From Phialocephala subalpina (lineage: Eukaryota; Ascomycota; Leotiomycetes; Helotiales; Mollisiaceae): a stretch of DNA of 64,000 bases. This document shows positions 21,194 through 33,150 of this stretch, piece after piece; position 1 is the stretch's first letter, and every line of letters begins with the position of its first letter. The notes beneath the pieces are model-generated. The model did no database searches and was not told the DNA's origin. It saw only the letters and a program-made list of their open reading frames with translations. A program made the translations under genes and the position numbers. The DNA lies in assembly GCA_900073065.1 (NCBI GenBank), contig FJOG01000004.1:233507-297506 (forward strand). Reading direction: 5' to 3'.

Positions 21194-22375
21194 ATGCTGG
21201 GCTCTACATTCACGCTACTTGCCTCATTGGCAGTTTCAACATTGGCATCGCCGATTGTCGAACTTCGGAGCGTCAACAAGACCACGTCCCTCGCAGACCT
21301 CGCCCTGCAAAAGGTCCTGTTTGATGCTTCTCCCATCTTCGGCTACTACGTCAAGAACGAGACATCAACGTCAAGATGGATGGAGAAGTATCCCGACAGC
21401 ACCAAAATCGTCCATATGAATATCCCAGGAGTCCACGATACGCAGACATGGAACTACTCTCTCGCAACTCAAGAAGCTCTTGATCATGTGACCGACCTCG
21501 ACGGCGTCACTGTGTATCCTCCCGAGGTTTATCGATGCCAGCAGCAACCTATCATCAGCATGCTGAACGCTGGTATTCGAGTCTTTGATCTTCGTGTTGC
21601 ATTCGATCCTACCAATTCGACTCTCGTCTTCTGGCATTCGCAAGCACTCCAGTCGGAAACTGCAACGATGGATGATGTCCTCTTCGGGTTCTATAAGTGG
21701 CTTGACGACCACCCTAGCGAAGCACTCTTGCTATCTTTCAACTACGAAGGATCAACCACTGCCTATGCTCAAAACAACGCCGCTGTCCAGATGGCCATCT
21801 ACGACACTCTGACAACGCCAGCAGCCAAGAAATATTTCGTCCAAACACAGAACGAATTTGGCACCCTTGGTGAAGCAAGAGGAAAGATCACTCTCCTCCG
21901 TCGCTTCAGCCTATCTGAACTCCCAGCTTCGTACTCGAACTCTATTCAAGGAGTTTACTTCGATGGCAACCAATGGTTCGACAACAATCCGGACATCACT
22001 CTCGTCTATAACTCCGCCAAGAACCTCTCAGCATACATCGAGGACTTCTACGAGCCCGGCGAGCCATACGGTCAAGGCGCAGCCTACAACATTGACCGAA
22101 AGTACAATGCGACAACGGCGCATATCATCAAAGCCACGACTCAGTATCCAGATTCTCTCTTTTGGACTTTTGCGTCAAGTGAAAATGATTCTGACAATCC
22201 GATCGAGACACCGGAAATCATGGCGTTGGGGAACGGGACGGCTACCCCGCTTGGTGGGGTGAATCAGAGGTTGATACCATTTTTGAAGGAGCAGAAGGGA
22301 AAAAGAGTGGGAATTGTGATGTTTGATTTTTTTGATCAGCCAGGAGATCTTGTGCAGACATTCTTGGATATCTGA
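21194..22375 (+). CDS. Secreted PI-PLC-like phosphodiesterase
   Basis: A single exon encodes 393 residues. Residues 1-18 form a signal peptide ending near TLASP. The body matches the fungal PI-PLC X-domain-like (TIM-barrel) phosphodiesterases. IPGVHDTQTW aligns with the first catalytic His segment (family GTHDS), GIRVFDLRVA with the second strand, and FWHSQ supplies the second His. SEALLLSFNYEG and RGKITLLRRF follow the usual order of barrel strands. Several N-glycosylation sequons (for example NKTT and NYSL) fit secretion. The expected activity is metal-independent cleavage of phosphatidylinositol or GPI-type substrates in the wall or outside the cell; the substrate is inferred from family only. 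Confidence 0.82.
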   Translation: MLGSTFTLLASLAVSTLASPIVELRSVNKTTSLADLALQKVLFDASPIFGYYVKNETSTSRWMEKYPDSTKIVHMNIPGVHDTQTWNYSLATQEALDHVTDLDGVTVYPPEVYRCQQQPIISMLNAGIRVFDLRVAFDPTNSTLVFWHSQALQSETATMDDVLFGFYKWLDDHPSEALLLSFNYEGSTTAYAQNNAAVQMAIYDTLTTPAAKKYFVQTQNEFGTLGEARGKITLLRRFSLSELPASYSNSIQGVYFDGNQWFDNNPDITLVYNSAKNLSAYIEDFYEPGEPYGQGAAYNIDRKYNATTAHIIKATTQYPDSLFWTFASSENDSDNPIETPEIMALGNGTATPLGGVNQRLIPFLKEQKGKRVGIVMFDFFDQPGDLVQTFLDI

Positions 22376-23160
22376 TAGAAGCTCGAGTCGCAGCCCGATG
22401 ATGACCTTGAAATGGAGTACCGTACCTTCGCTAGCACCAATACCCAGCTTGTTACTAAGTATGCCTAATGCCTATGTTGTACTCAATCAAGGTCCTCTAA
22501 GACATCGAATTCATTGCAGAAGGGCGAGTAGTCACGAGAGTGTTTCTGAATGGTCACCCCGTCTATTTAATGGAGACTCCGTATTAGGCGTTGAACCCCT
22601 GAACTTCGCGCCCAGGCTGGAGGTGTCACTGACCCCTGATCCCCATATTCACAACACCCCTCGAACAACCCAATCACAACTCCAACGTCTTATTTAAAAA
22701 TAAGCTTCTTTTCACCCCCAGTGGCAGTGCCTGCAGCAGTCTCAGCCTTTCCCCAATTCTGCTTCAACTTTATTGATTGCACCGAGGCAGCAGTGGCTGC
22801 CTTCATAACTCGACAAATGGCACGCATCCACGCCCCTGTATGCATAAAACATAAAGCCCAAATGGGATGTAAGAATGTCACGAGATAACAATTAGGCGGC
22901 AGAACATCATACCGCGTTATAAGGTTGAGGCTTCTGCACGATCTCGGTGGGTGGAACGGTGTTGCTTTGCCGCGGACCTGCGCCGCAAATTTAATCTCAA
23001 TGAGGTTGTCGCCGGATGAAAAAAGCACGGCAAATGAAACCGTTCAAATATCGTGGCTTTCCCCCGAAATCTTTCGGTCTCTACCTTTCTGTTCTTCTCA
23101 TCTTTTTGCTCTGTCAAAGTACTTCGGTACCACTCACTCGTTTTCTAGCAATAATTTACG
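22376..23160. other. Gene-free stretch
   Basis: No supported coding region. Short open frames on both strands show no domain pattern. A pyrimidine-rich segment at 23080-23160 probably belongs to the promoter and leader of the GPI-protein gene. Confidence 0.5.
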
Positions 23161-23977
23161 ATGGTTTTAACTATGTATCTTTCTACACTCGCTTTCTTCG
23201 TTCTGGCGCATAGCGCATCCGTTTTTGCGCAGACTCAATTCTTCGATGTTCTTACCAGCCCTCCTACGGGCTCTAACTATGTTGCGGGGTCGGTACTGCC
23301 AATTGTTTGGACGCCGGGAGATTCGACGGGGACAATCTCTATTGTTCTGAATGGTGGATCCAGCCCATCTACTCTTGAACTCATCACTTCTGTTGCCAGT
23401 AAGTTCTCCCAGAGCAAGATCCACAGAGGTATCTTCTAACAGACATAAAGAGGGTATCGATACGAAGCTCGGAGGCTTAAATTGGACGATCCCATCTGGA
23501 GTTGGCTCTTTCGCAACCTACGGATTGAATCTCACACTGGATTCCGATTCCGCGAATACCTTCCAATCCTCGTTCCCATTCCACATTACAGGAGGCACAA
23601 CAATTGGTTCAGATACAAGTTCCAGTTCCAGTTCCGGCGTCTCTATCAGCGCAACGACATCCTCAGGTTCGGCCACAGCTAGCGGAACAGTCTCAACAAG
23701 CGCTTCCGGGTCGGTGTCCAGCTCTGCTGTCATCCAGTCTACACCTTCTGCGACTTTCTCTACAACTGGTACGACTTCTGCGGGGACGACATTGACTACC
23801 TCTTCCGCGACTGGTTTCTCGAATGGAACTGCCACGAAGACTTCTTCGTCGAAGACATCGGGTACCTCTTCCAGCTCGACGTCGAGTTCGACCGTGAAGG
23901 CGAGCGGAGCTGCTGGGAACGTTGTCAGTGCTTCTTTGGCTTTGCTTGCTGCTTTGGCTTTTGCGGTTGCGTTGTAG
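23161..23977 (+). CDS. GPI-anchored Ser/Thr-rich cell wall protein (Kre9/Knh1-like N-terminus)
   Basis: Exons are 23161-23398 and 23451-23977, giving 254 residues. An N-terminal signal peptide ends near VFAQT. Residues about 25-125 carry the pattern of the KRE9/KNH1-like, Ig-fold domain of fungal GPI proteins: LTSPPTGSNYVAGSVLPIVW early and SFPFHITGG at the end. A Ser/Thr-rich stalk follows. The C-terminus SGAAGNVVSASLALLAALAFAVAL has small omega-site residues, a spacer and a hydrophobic tail, a typical GPI attachment signal. The protein should be displayed on the plasma membrane or wall and be heavily O-mannosylated. Precise function is unknown for most members; a role in beta-1,6-glucan assembly is a family suggestion only. 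Confidence 0.82.
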
Positions 23978-24679
23978 GATATATACCGTGTAGAAGCAAT
24001 GTTCAAGGAGATACACATTCTGGTGCGAAGACTTGACTGTAAGAGAAGGGGGAAAGGAAATTAATACCCGGTCGGTTATAGCCTGAATTCCGGGTAATGT
24101 TTGAAACGTTTCCAGAGCAAATCATGTCCAACTCATCATCAATCCTTCAGCATATTTAGCATACCAGTAGTAGGAGCGCATACCCGTTCGAATAATAGCA
24201 AACAGAGACAGAATCCGAGTCGTTCTGAAGAAGTTTTCCCCACCTCGTGACGCGGAGGCTAGTGACAAGCGAAGACAAAAGGGGCAGGTGGATGTCAACT
24301 CCCCATCTCTTATCAGAGATCTCACGGTCTTATAACGTCCAACGTAAAAATCAAAATCAGCGGCACCACAACACCACTCTCTCGGGCCTTTCTTATCGTC
24401 GGTGTTCACCGGAAAACAGACGATGCAGCCAATGGCCGACCCGGATAATGATGCGCGCAAAGCTGCGGCACTTCAACTGGGTTCATCTATCGCGTTTGTG
24501 GGGTTGCTTGGCCGCGTCGCCACTGATCAACATGGGAGGTCACCGTGGTGCTGGAACGTTGCGCGAGCTTTGTTGGGATTACTTGAAGGTCGAGGCTCCC
24601 ACTTCCTTGACTGAAATGTCTTGGTCCCAAGAGAATTTCTCGATCTCGAAAATTGGCACAGTTCCGACTCACGACAGCC
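23978..24679. other. Gene-free stretch upstream of OPT transporter
   Basis: Contains the 3' region of the GPI-protein gene and the promoter of the transporter. Open frames at 24122-24460 (minus) and 24247-24687 (plus) lack any recognisable domain. Confidence 0.5.
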
Positions 24680-27438
24680 ATGTCTGAGGCGGCGATTTCC
24701 TCCTCTGTGGAGAGGCCCGACAGGGTTGATGAGAAGGGCCTCAAAATGGACGACATTACGAGTTCACCAAATGAAGAGACCGACACGGATATGGAGAATG
24801 GCCATATGAAAGAATTGGAAGTCGACGTCGCTAAGATTCTGGGCGAGGAAGGAATTGAGGATATTGATGGCGACGATTCCCCCTATCCAGAAGGTAAGTC
24901 CTCAAAAGTCAGCTGACTGTATTCCTCATGCTGACACCTTCCCAGTTCGTGCTGTTGTCCCTGCTGTGGACGATCAAGCGATTCCAGTCAACACACTTAG
25001 AATGTGGGTGCTTGGATTTGTTTTCACGATGATAGGATCCGGCATCAACCAGTTCTTCAGTTTGCGATACCCGTCTGTCCATATCGTGGCTCTGGTGGCC
25101 CAGTTGCTCGCCTATCCGTTTGGAGTCTTCCTTGCAAAGGTCCTTCCACTTTACACCGTCAATCTTGGTCCTCTTGGAAAATGGTGCATCAACCCTGATC
25201 GTCACTTCAACATCAAGGAGCATACTGTCATTACTATCATGAGTAACGTCAGTTTCGGGTTTGGATCAGCGGACTCCACCAGCACCATCCAAGCAGTAAA
25301 GGCATTCTACGACTTTGATGTGAAGCCTGGCTTCTCTGTATTGATCGTGCTTTGCTGCCAGCTTCTAGGTTTCGGCGTTGCAGGACTCTCCTCGCCATGG
25401 CTGGTTGAGCCAGCGACCATTATATGGCCTGGAGTCTTGTCCAACTGTGCTTTGCTTTCGACTTTACATTCAAGAGCAAATGCCACAGCCAATGGATGGA
25501 AGATCAGCAGACTCCGATTTTTCATGTACGTGATGGTGGGAGCTGGAGTTTGGTACTTCTTTCCAGGGTTGATGTTCACCGCACTCTCGTACTTCACCTG
25601 GGTCTGCTGGATTGCTCCCAAGAATCTGGTTGTAAATCATCTCTTCGGAATGGTCTCTGGTTTGGGCCTGAGCCCCATCACATTTGATTGGTCCCAAGTT
25701 GCCTACAACACGAATCCTCTTCTTTCCCCTTCATGGGCAGGTACGTTGTGAATTCTCTGAAAAGCTTTTGCTAATCACGTGTATAACAGCCCTCAATGTG
25801 TTCGCCGGGTTCGTGGTCTTCTTTTGGATCGTCACGCCGGGTTTGTACTACTCGAATACTTGGTACTTGGCATACCTCCCAATTTGTACCGCTGACCTGT
25901 ACGACAACACCGCTCAAGTCTACAACGTCACGCGCGTCATGAATACCGATGGATCTTTCAACCTCAAAGAGTACGAGGCCTACTCGCCAGGTTTCCTCCC
26001 CGCAACATTCGCATTTGTGTACGGAATCTCGTTCGCTTCTCTCACGGCTGTCCCTGTGCATATCTACCTGTGGCATTGGAAGCAGATCAAAGAGGCGTTC
26101 GCCGGAAGGACAAAACTGGATATCCATGCTAGACTCATGAGGCTGTATCCCAGGACTCCCTGGTACTGGTATGGAGCGATCACTGCCGTCATGGTCGTGA
26201 TATCCATGGTCATGGTTCACGTCTACAGCACTGGATTACCTGTTTGGGCCATCGTCTTGGCTACTGTAATCCCTGCAATCTACATGATCCCATGTGGCAT
26301 CATTCGTATGTCTTATTTTCATACTAATTTGCCGTTTTTTTGTATGGGAGCTCCGGAGCTAGGAGTTGTCTTAAGAGCTAAGACATCAAGCAAACGGATA
26401 CGATCCGTTTGCATGCAGGCTCCTCCGACAGATCCCGGCTCCTGGAGCTCCCACCCCAAAACTTGACTTTTTACAGTGCTAATTTGTTGGACAGAGGGAA
26501 TTACCAACGTGGATGCCAATCAGCTCAATGTCCTGGCAGAGTTCATTGGTGGATACATGTTCAGCGGAAAGCCTTTGGCGAGTAAGTTGATCTTTTTTCA
26601 GCAGGTGGCTCGATGCTGACATTTCAAAGACATGATTTTCAAGGTCCTCTCGACAGATGTGGTCGGTCAAGGATTATACTTCGCTCAAGACATGAAACTC
26701 GGGCACTACCTCAAGATCCCACCCAGGACTCTCTTCTTCGCTCAAGGAAGCGCAACAGTTAGTTCCCAGTCCTATTCCCCAAGGTTTCAATACTAACAAA
26801 ACCAGATCCTCGGAGCCCTAACACAAACTGGAGTAACCCTCTGGATGCTCGGCAATGTAAACGATATCTGCTCCGCAGACCAATCCAACGGCTTCACATG
26901 CCCTAACGGCCGCACCGTCTTCTCCTCCTCCGTAATCTGGGGAGCCATCGGTCCCGCACGTGTCTACTCCATCGGGAAAATCTATTCCGGCCTCTTGCAC
27001 TTCTTCTGGATCGGTGCTCTCATGCCCGTTGTGACATGGGTGATTTGGAAGTATTGGAAGAAGGCTGATGGAAGCAGGAGGGAGTGGATCAGTTTGATCA
27101 ACTGGCCTTTGATCTTTGTGGGGACGTATAATGTCCCTCCTGCAACGGGTATCAACTACAGCAGTTGGGCGATGGTGAACTTTATCTTCAATCACTGGAT
27201 TAAGAGGAAGTTTTATGCTTGGTGGGCGAAGTATAACTATGTCATGGCGGCGGCACTTGACACTGGTCTTGCTCTATCCGCCATTATCATCTTCTTCTGT
27301 ATTACGTATCCAGGAGGGGTCTTTCCTGACTGGTGGGGAAATAATGTGTATTTGAATACTGCTGATGGGCAGGCGCTGCCTTGGCTACCATTGCCTGAGA
27401 GTGGGATGTTTGGACCAGCGAATGGCACTTGGCACTAA
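24680..27438 (+). CDS. OPT-family oligopeptide/metal-chelate transporter
   Basis: Six exons: 24680-24893, 24946-25740, 25790-26305, 26495-26581, 26630-26757 and 26806-27438. The product is 790 residues, normal for the family. A hydrophilic acidic N-terminus is followed by many membrane segments with OPT signatures: IGSGINQFFSLRYPS, CQLLGFGVAGL, QGITNVDANQLNVLAEF, FSGKPLANMIFK and PATGINYSSW. These proton-coupled carriers import oligopeptides, glutathione or siderophore-like chelates at the plasma membrane. The third intron (26306-26494, 189 bases) is two to three times longer than the others because it carries a 107-base inverted-repeat element. The branch-like GCTAAT and acceptor GGACAG lie downstream of the insertion and look intact. 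Confidence 0.9.
26346..26452. mobile_element. Small inverted-repeat element inside OPT intron 3
   Basis: The segment begins GGGAGCTCC and ends GGAGCTCCC, and the imperfect inverted repeat extends to about 19 bases with one gap. In its middle CAAACGGAT (26391-26399) and ATCCGTTTG (26403-26411) form a perfect 9-base hairpin with a 3-base loop. No clear target duplication is visible. It looks like a MITE or a foldback element that landed in an intron. Confidence 0.55.
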
Positions 27439-27782
27439 GCAAAAAGCCGGGGGGCGTGTGTGGACGAACAAGTGAAGCACGGAAGGTTAGTCCTCTCGAT
27501 GCAGGAGGATACCTCTTAGAAATTCAAATTGAAGAAGTCAGAATCACCTTACCTTCCTGCGATGTTGGTCACTTTCCTATCAGGCTGGAAGCGAGTAGCT
27601 CCAGTAGGGTGTCGTCGCTAACCTTCAGGGATTCTATTGGGATTTGGGACTCCAGGATATGGGTCGCCAAAGCTTCAGCGCTTCGGTGCAGGTACGTGAA
27701 GGTTGTTCAGCCCTTAAGTTTTTCTGATGTATTGTCGTTATTCTATATCTCACTCCTAAACATATTTCCCTCCCAGAAAGCT
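27439..27782. other. 3' region between OPT and NACHT genes
   Basis: A short convergent intergenic region holding the 3' ends of the OPT transporter (plus) and the NACHT protein (minus). No gene or repeat was recognised. Confidence 0.5.
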
Positions 27783-30700
27783 CTAAGACAAATGTTTTTC
27801 TCCCAACCGTTCGAGACCCCTTTTGAATTTATTGCGGGACGACCCCTTTCTCTTTGTCGGTGATTGGGCATATGCCCTTCTCAGATCTGGAAGTTGGTCC
27901 CGTCGATTGTTCCCTCCAGCGGACTGGAGAAACTCCGTCTCTCCCCCTTTCTCGGCTACTTTCTTCTTCTGCGACAGAAAACTGTTAAATTTCGGTCTAG
28001 ACTGATCATCCTCCTCTGGCATTGTCGCTCCTTTGGAATCAAGGATCTTCAGCAAGCCAGTCTGTTCCTTGGGATAGTTCTTGTATAACGCTTGTATAAC
28101 TTTCTTTGGCGTTGTAGTTGTTTCTATCGCTATTCGCTGTTCTGTCTTTTCTTCTATGGTGAATTCCTTCGGACCTGCACAAACGGTATTTGCTTTAGCG
28201 CCGTGTTGGAGCAGTAGCTTGATAATACCGTGCCATCGCATGGCTAGACGCTGTTCCTTCTCTTCAGTGCGGAACTCCTGAAATCTGATGGCTAGGTACG
28301 TGATAGCGTTCTGCCAGGGACTTTGGTTTCCCGTTCTTTTCTCGGACATCGCAGGCGGCTTTTCATCGGGGTTTGCACCGTATTCGAGAAGGAGACTGAC
28401 GATCTCTTTGCTCACAAATCGCTCGCAAAGTCGCGGTAGACATAACGCGAGGTCTAGTAGTCCGCGATCTGCTTTGACAAGGTCCTCATCGAGTTGGGCT
28501 CGCAGGTAGTTCGGCAAACCACATTTGATGGCCAGTATAGCTGTGTTTTCATTGTACGACAAAGCATTGTCAGTGCTAGACAGCTGTTCGTTCAGCCCAG
28601 CTGCCCCGATCCAAGTTTTGCAAGTGATCGAAAAGTGATCTATGAGCTCCGTGTTTGGCTGACACAAGTCGCGCTCGGCTCGGCGAGCATGAGTGATGAA
28701 TGCTCCCATGAACTCCTGTGCTAAACGAGAGTTCGTAGAGGTTGGCTCCGTGTGTTTCAGATGAAGGATGTATGCTCTCATCAGTGCGATGTTAGGGTTA
28801 AAAGAGCCTGCAGACAAGCCGCCTGTTCGGTCGGAAAGGATGTGTCGGATCCCTGCACCATCGAGGTAATCTCTAACGGTTCGATGGATAAAGGAAACTG
28901 GCATCTCAGGTTGAATCTGATGTAAGCTTGACTTGCCAAACCGAGTTTCAAGCAGTCCTCCGCAGCGACTTCGAAGCCGCAAGTCTGTCTCGAAGATACC
29001 AGTATTGGTCTCGTCTTTCGATAGCCATCCCATTTCCGCTTTGAATACAAGATCACTATCTTCTTCGGCCAAAAAAAGATTCATGATTGTGAGAGGCAAA
29101 GTTGGACGCCAATCGTCCTCTTGTTCGGCTGCAGCCATGATAATCTGATAGAACTTCGAGGCTTCAACACGATATATCGTGTCGACTTTGAAAACCATAT
29201 GTTCGTAAAGTGCTTCTAAGTCTGTCGGTAACAGTCGCAGTCGTTCTTGAAGTTGTGACGCCTTGTCGTGGTTTTCGAGGCCCCTCTGAAGTTCCGTAAC
29301 GATGAGTTTTACCCAAAGGAAAACTCCACTCGCACTTTGACAGATTTCATCCACTAAATTCCTCATTTGATCGGGCTCTTTGCACATCCTTTTCTGCATT
29401 ATCTCGTTATTCTCGAGCATGTCGACAACATATCTCTGAATGTCTCCTCTAGTAAGGTCCTCGAGTCTCAACTGTGGCTGATTTGCGAAGCTTTCTTTGA
29501 ATGTAAAAAGTGGCCGACTGCTCAGGCACACTTTCACTTGCGGAGACTTGACGGCCTTGTGAAAAAGGTTTGCAATCTGCGAGTGCCAGCCTGAATATTC
29601 ATCAAGGCCATCGATGAATAGACAGAGTCTCATTGGAATGAGTTTCTGTTCAAGAAGAGTCTCAAAAGCAGCTAACAATGTCGTCAAGCTCCACGGACAT
29701 GTCTTAAGCCTGGTAAGCAGTTGAAGGGACAAATTATGCGGCCTCCATGACTTGAGAAATAGTTGGGAATCTTACCGAGGTGCTACTCGGTAGCCTCATT
29801 TTCTGGAGGTAGAATTCGGCCCATTCCGTGGGGAAAAGGAGTGGAATGAGCTGCGTAACCTTGAACAAGATATCATATAGTAAGGACCGAAGCATTCCTT
29901 CCTGAGATTGCTGTAGCTTGGTGCCACTGCTCCAGAAAAAGAAACCTGCTGTGTATAGGTCAAAAGTCTGCTTCCATGTCGACAGATGTTGAGCCATGAG
30001 AGGGCTGTGCGATATCAATTTCAAGAGAGTGGATTTCCCAGATCCAGCCTTGCCATTTATCCAATACAAACCCTTCCCGGTCTCCAACCAATCAACAAAG
30101 TCATCCCACTGTCTTCCTTCTATGTCCTCATGCGGGTGCTGAAATATCCATCGAAAGGTGTCGTTATGTGCCTCCATCACATCATCGAATCGTTGAGCCA
30201 TCAAAGGGAAGCGAAGGCTCTCCAGGATGTCTGACGAAATAGATTGTCGTAATCGCCCTTCCCTAGATTTCAGATCATCACATATACGCTCAACAGTCGC
30301 ACGTGACTCCGGATTCAAGCTGGAGCTGTTGTTGTTCAGATTGATGACTGTCCTCGTGTTATCAGCCAATAGAATAACAGCTTCTTGTCGATTAAGTAGT
30401 TGAGAAAGCGCAAGTCTTTGTATTTTGAGATCGCCCTCCATCGAGCTCTTTAATTCCGTGAGAGAGGTAATTATTCTTTTTGTTTCAAGATCCAAAGAAT
30501 TGAACCTCGTCGACTGTTGGGACGCCATCATGGTCACAGCATTCCTAGCTTCTGTAAGAAAAACTTCATATCATTAGAAGACTGGGCATACCTTGTTAGA
30601 CCTATCATGCGTGTATCGATCGCACTTCGGTACTTGCGAAGATCTTCCTCCATTCTCAGGATTTCATTCTTGGACCAGACATTCGACAAAGCTGCACCGA

Positions 30701-31022
30701 GGCTCTTCCAGACGCGGTGCTTCTCATGAACATTTAGGGATTCCAAGTTGGTTGTCAGCGATTCTGCGAGCGTCTTGCACTCCAAGCAAATCGACTGTAA
30801 AGCTTGCTCATCTTCCGACAACCCATGACCCTGGGTGCCGGAGCGTAAGACATGTTCGAATTGAGTGCTGAAATTCTGAAGATCGCTAGTGTTCTTTGCC
30901 GCTCTCTGCCTGATGGTTGATTCGCCGTTTTCATAGAGTATGCGCCTCCTTCACGATCTTCGTACCAAAGTCGAGAATTGAACGACTGCACCCGCGATGG
31001 CGAGGCATGACAGAGGATCCAT
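27783..31022 (-). pseudogene. NACHT NLR-type protein 1, N-terminus disrupted
   Basis: Exons by comparison with the paralogue at 45388-48484: 31022-30592, 30544-29776 and 29702-27783 (1,040 codons). The N-terminus MDPLSCLAIAGAVVQF is the start common to many fungal NACHT proteins. A helical N-terminal region, then the P-loop GKAGSGKST, Walker B CLFIDGLDEY and CLSSRP follow. The C-terminal half has ankyrin-like fragments (IVSLLLEYGANPDE, IIKLLLQHGAKAN). Codon 24 (30953-30951) is TGA. Compared with the paralogue, about one base is missing near 30974 and two near 30937, so the frame is lost and regained around the stop. A GT-AG pair (30965-30906, 60 bases) could splice the stop out, at the cost of the conserved LYENG segment. 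The rest is open, so decay looks recent or the spliced form works. Confidence 0.72.
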
Positions 31023-33150
31023 AACAAAATGCTGAGCAGATTAATCGTGACGATCAAATCGAGCTTCCTTCGGCCACAGCAGCTTGGCGAAAGGTAGCAC
31101 TCAGAATCGAAATGTGACAACGCTGTTTGCGCGAGCAGAAGGGATGGTGCAACAATATTTTGAAGAAGGCTGTCGATTTTGGGGTTCCAGCTGGACGGCA
31201 CGTGGAGGCAGGGGTTCACAGCCATGGCCGCGGTCGAAAGTGCCTTGGATAGGCTGGGGGAGAGGGCGTTCACTGACGGGTAAAGTAAGCTGATCTAGGC
31301 CTTGTCACTGGGATTTGGTGAGTCTTGAGCGCTGTCAGTGCATTCATCGTAAAACTCCAGGCGCTCAAAGCCTGGAATACAGCGTTATAATTAATTAGTC
31401 GGAAACCCGAAGATTTAACCCAACGCGATTTTCATGAAGATTAACAATTTTTAAAAGTCAAATCTTACTTTTAAGATAATATCTCTATAGAGAATTAAAG
31501 AGAACTCTAATCTTAATTAAAAAAAATTAAAAGGTTTTATTTTCTTATATTAAAATTATAATAATTATAAGTAAATTTTAATCGAAAAGTATGATTTTTG
31601 AAGCAAGGCTAAAGAAGTTAAATCTTATTATTGCGATTTAGGGTATTCTTTTCTACTCTAATTATATTTTATTAAAAGTTGAATCCACTTTGGAATATAA
31701 TATTTCGCAGGTTAATATTAATTATATTTACTTTTTAAAGCGCTTTAATTTGCGATAATTGGGCAAAATGAAAGGGTATTTCCTAAGTATTGGTATTTAC
31801 CCTTTTTGTGCTCTCGCCAAAAAAAAAACCTCTGATTTCCGACTAGTTAATCATAACGCTATATTAGAGTTTTCGGGCACTCGCAATATAACCATGCGTT
31901 TCAAGCGTTCCCTCCCAAATCATCAATTAGTTTTTTTTACTATAGCCAGTATATATCAAATGATCATCAAGTAATATAGCAAGCCAGGCCATTATATATA
32001 TTTTCATACATGGAGACAAATAAACCTTTTGTATATGCTTTATCCCAATGAGAAACCAGAATACTTACTCTGCATATTTCGCCCCAGGCAACGTCTTAAC
32101 ATTCTTAGCACACTCAAGGTTCAACTACTGCCCTTTTCTCAGATCCTGATTCCACTAATCACTAATTTTGTCAATAGGTTATCTTCCTTGATAGCTAATG
32201 TCCTCAAACTCTAGCTTCCTCAATGAATGATTCTCTCAATTAATAACAGCCCCAATAACTGGCCTCCTAACAAAGAATAGCTTCACTGCGCTCCAGAGCT
32301 TGTGGAAAGTGGATACAGACACTATCCAGACGATATTGATCAAGTTGATCCGAAATATTGGGAAAACCAATGCCGCGAAGCTTGGGTAGCGAGAGTGAAC
32401 CTCACCTTGCAGAGACCAAATTGCATGCAGCATTGCAATCACGCCAAGTAGATCACTGACCAAGCTTCAATCTATCTCGTCCGATCCAAGGTCGAACTGG
32501 AGTCATGGATTATAATAGTCCATTAAGAGGTTTGGATAGCCCCCTTTATACATGACTTTCTTGATCAGATCGTTCCAGCCTCTGGTTCAAGAGCCCAAAT
32601 CATAAATCCAAGACTCGAGACATATTCCTTTGATTAAAACTGAACAAGGCGCAGACAATGATCTAAAGACTAAGTCGTCCCTCAAGCTCGAGGTCCTTTG
32701 GACTTGAGATGAATATGACGACCTCGAGCTCGCTTAAGCCCGCTCGGTCCGCATAACCTCCTATTCAGCGCCCTCATACGACATAGTATCAAAGACCGCG
32801 AACTATCAACGACCCAGGCATTGTGGAACATTGATCTAAGCCCAGCACCTCCTTGTGACCTGCGCGCACGCATTGTATCTACTTGCAATAGCAAATCACT
32901 TGATCGGAGACCAGATACAAGCATTTGCGCTGCCAACACTTCAACACCGTCAACATCAGTGCGAAGCATCCGCGCATTCACGCCGCCAATATTGGCTTCG
33001 CATCTACCGCGTGAAGTTTGGTGCGAAGCACTTGCGCTGTCAACTTATCAGTCGTTATCGAACGATCTACCTTTCACCAACACTTCTTCATACCACTATC
33101 TTCCTCGTAACAACATCCAATCTCTTGACAACACTACAACAATAGCAACA
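31023..33150. other. Gene-free stretch with AT-rich core
   Basis: Bases 31390-32240 are strongly AT-rich with many TTAA/AATTA runs and no long open frames, consistent with RIP-degraded repeat DNA. Flanking parts are of normal composition. Bases 32700-33150 probably hold the promoter of the Cys/His protein gene at 33151. No repeat family was identified. Confidence 0.55.
31390..32240. repeat. AT-rich, probably RIP-decayed tract
   Basis: The composition switches sharply to AT from about 31390 and recovers by about 32240. Stop codons are dense in all frames. No terminal repeats were found by eye, so the origin is unassigned. Confidence 0.5.

Noticed and set aside
29734..29775. A 25-base intron between exons 2 and 3 of NACHT gene 1
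   Set aside because: Too short for fungal splicing. Using the acceptor CTTAAG gives a 73-base intron in phase and aligns TCPW with ANIW of the paralogue.
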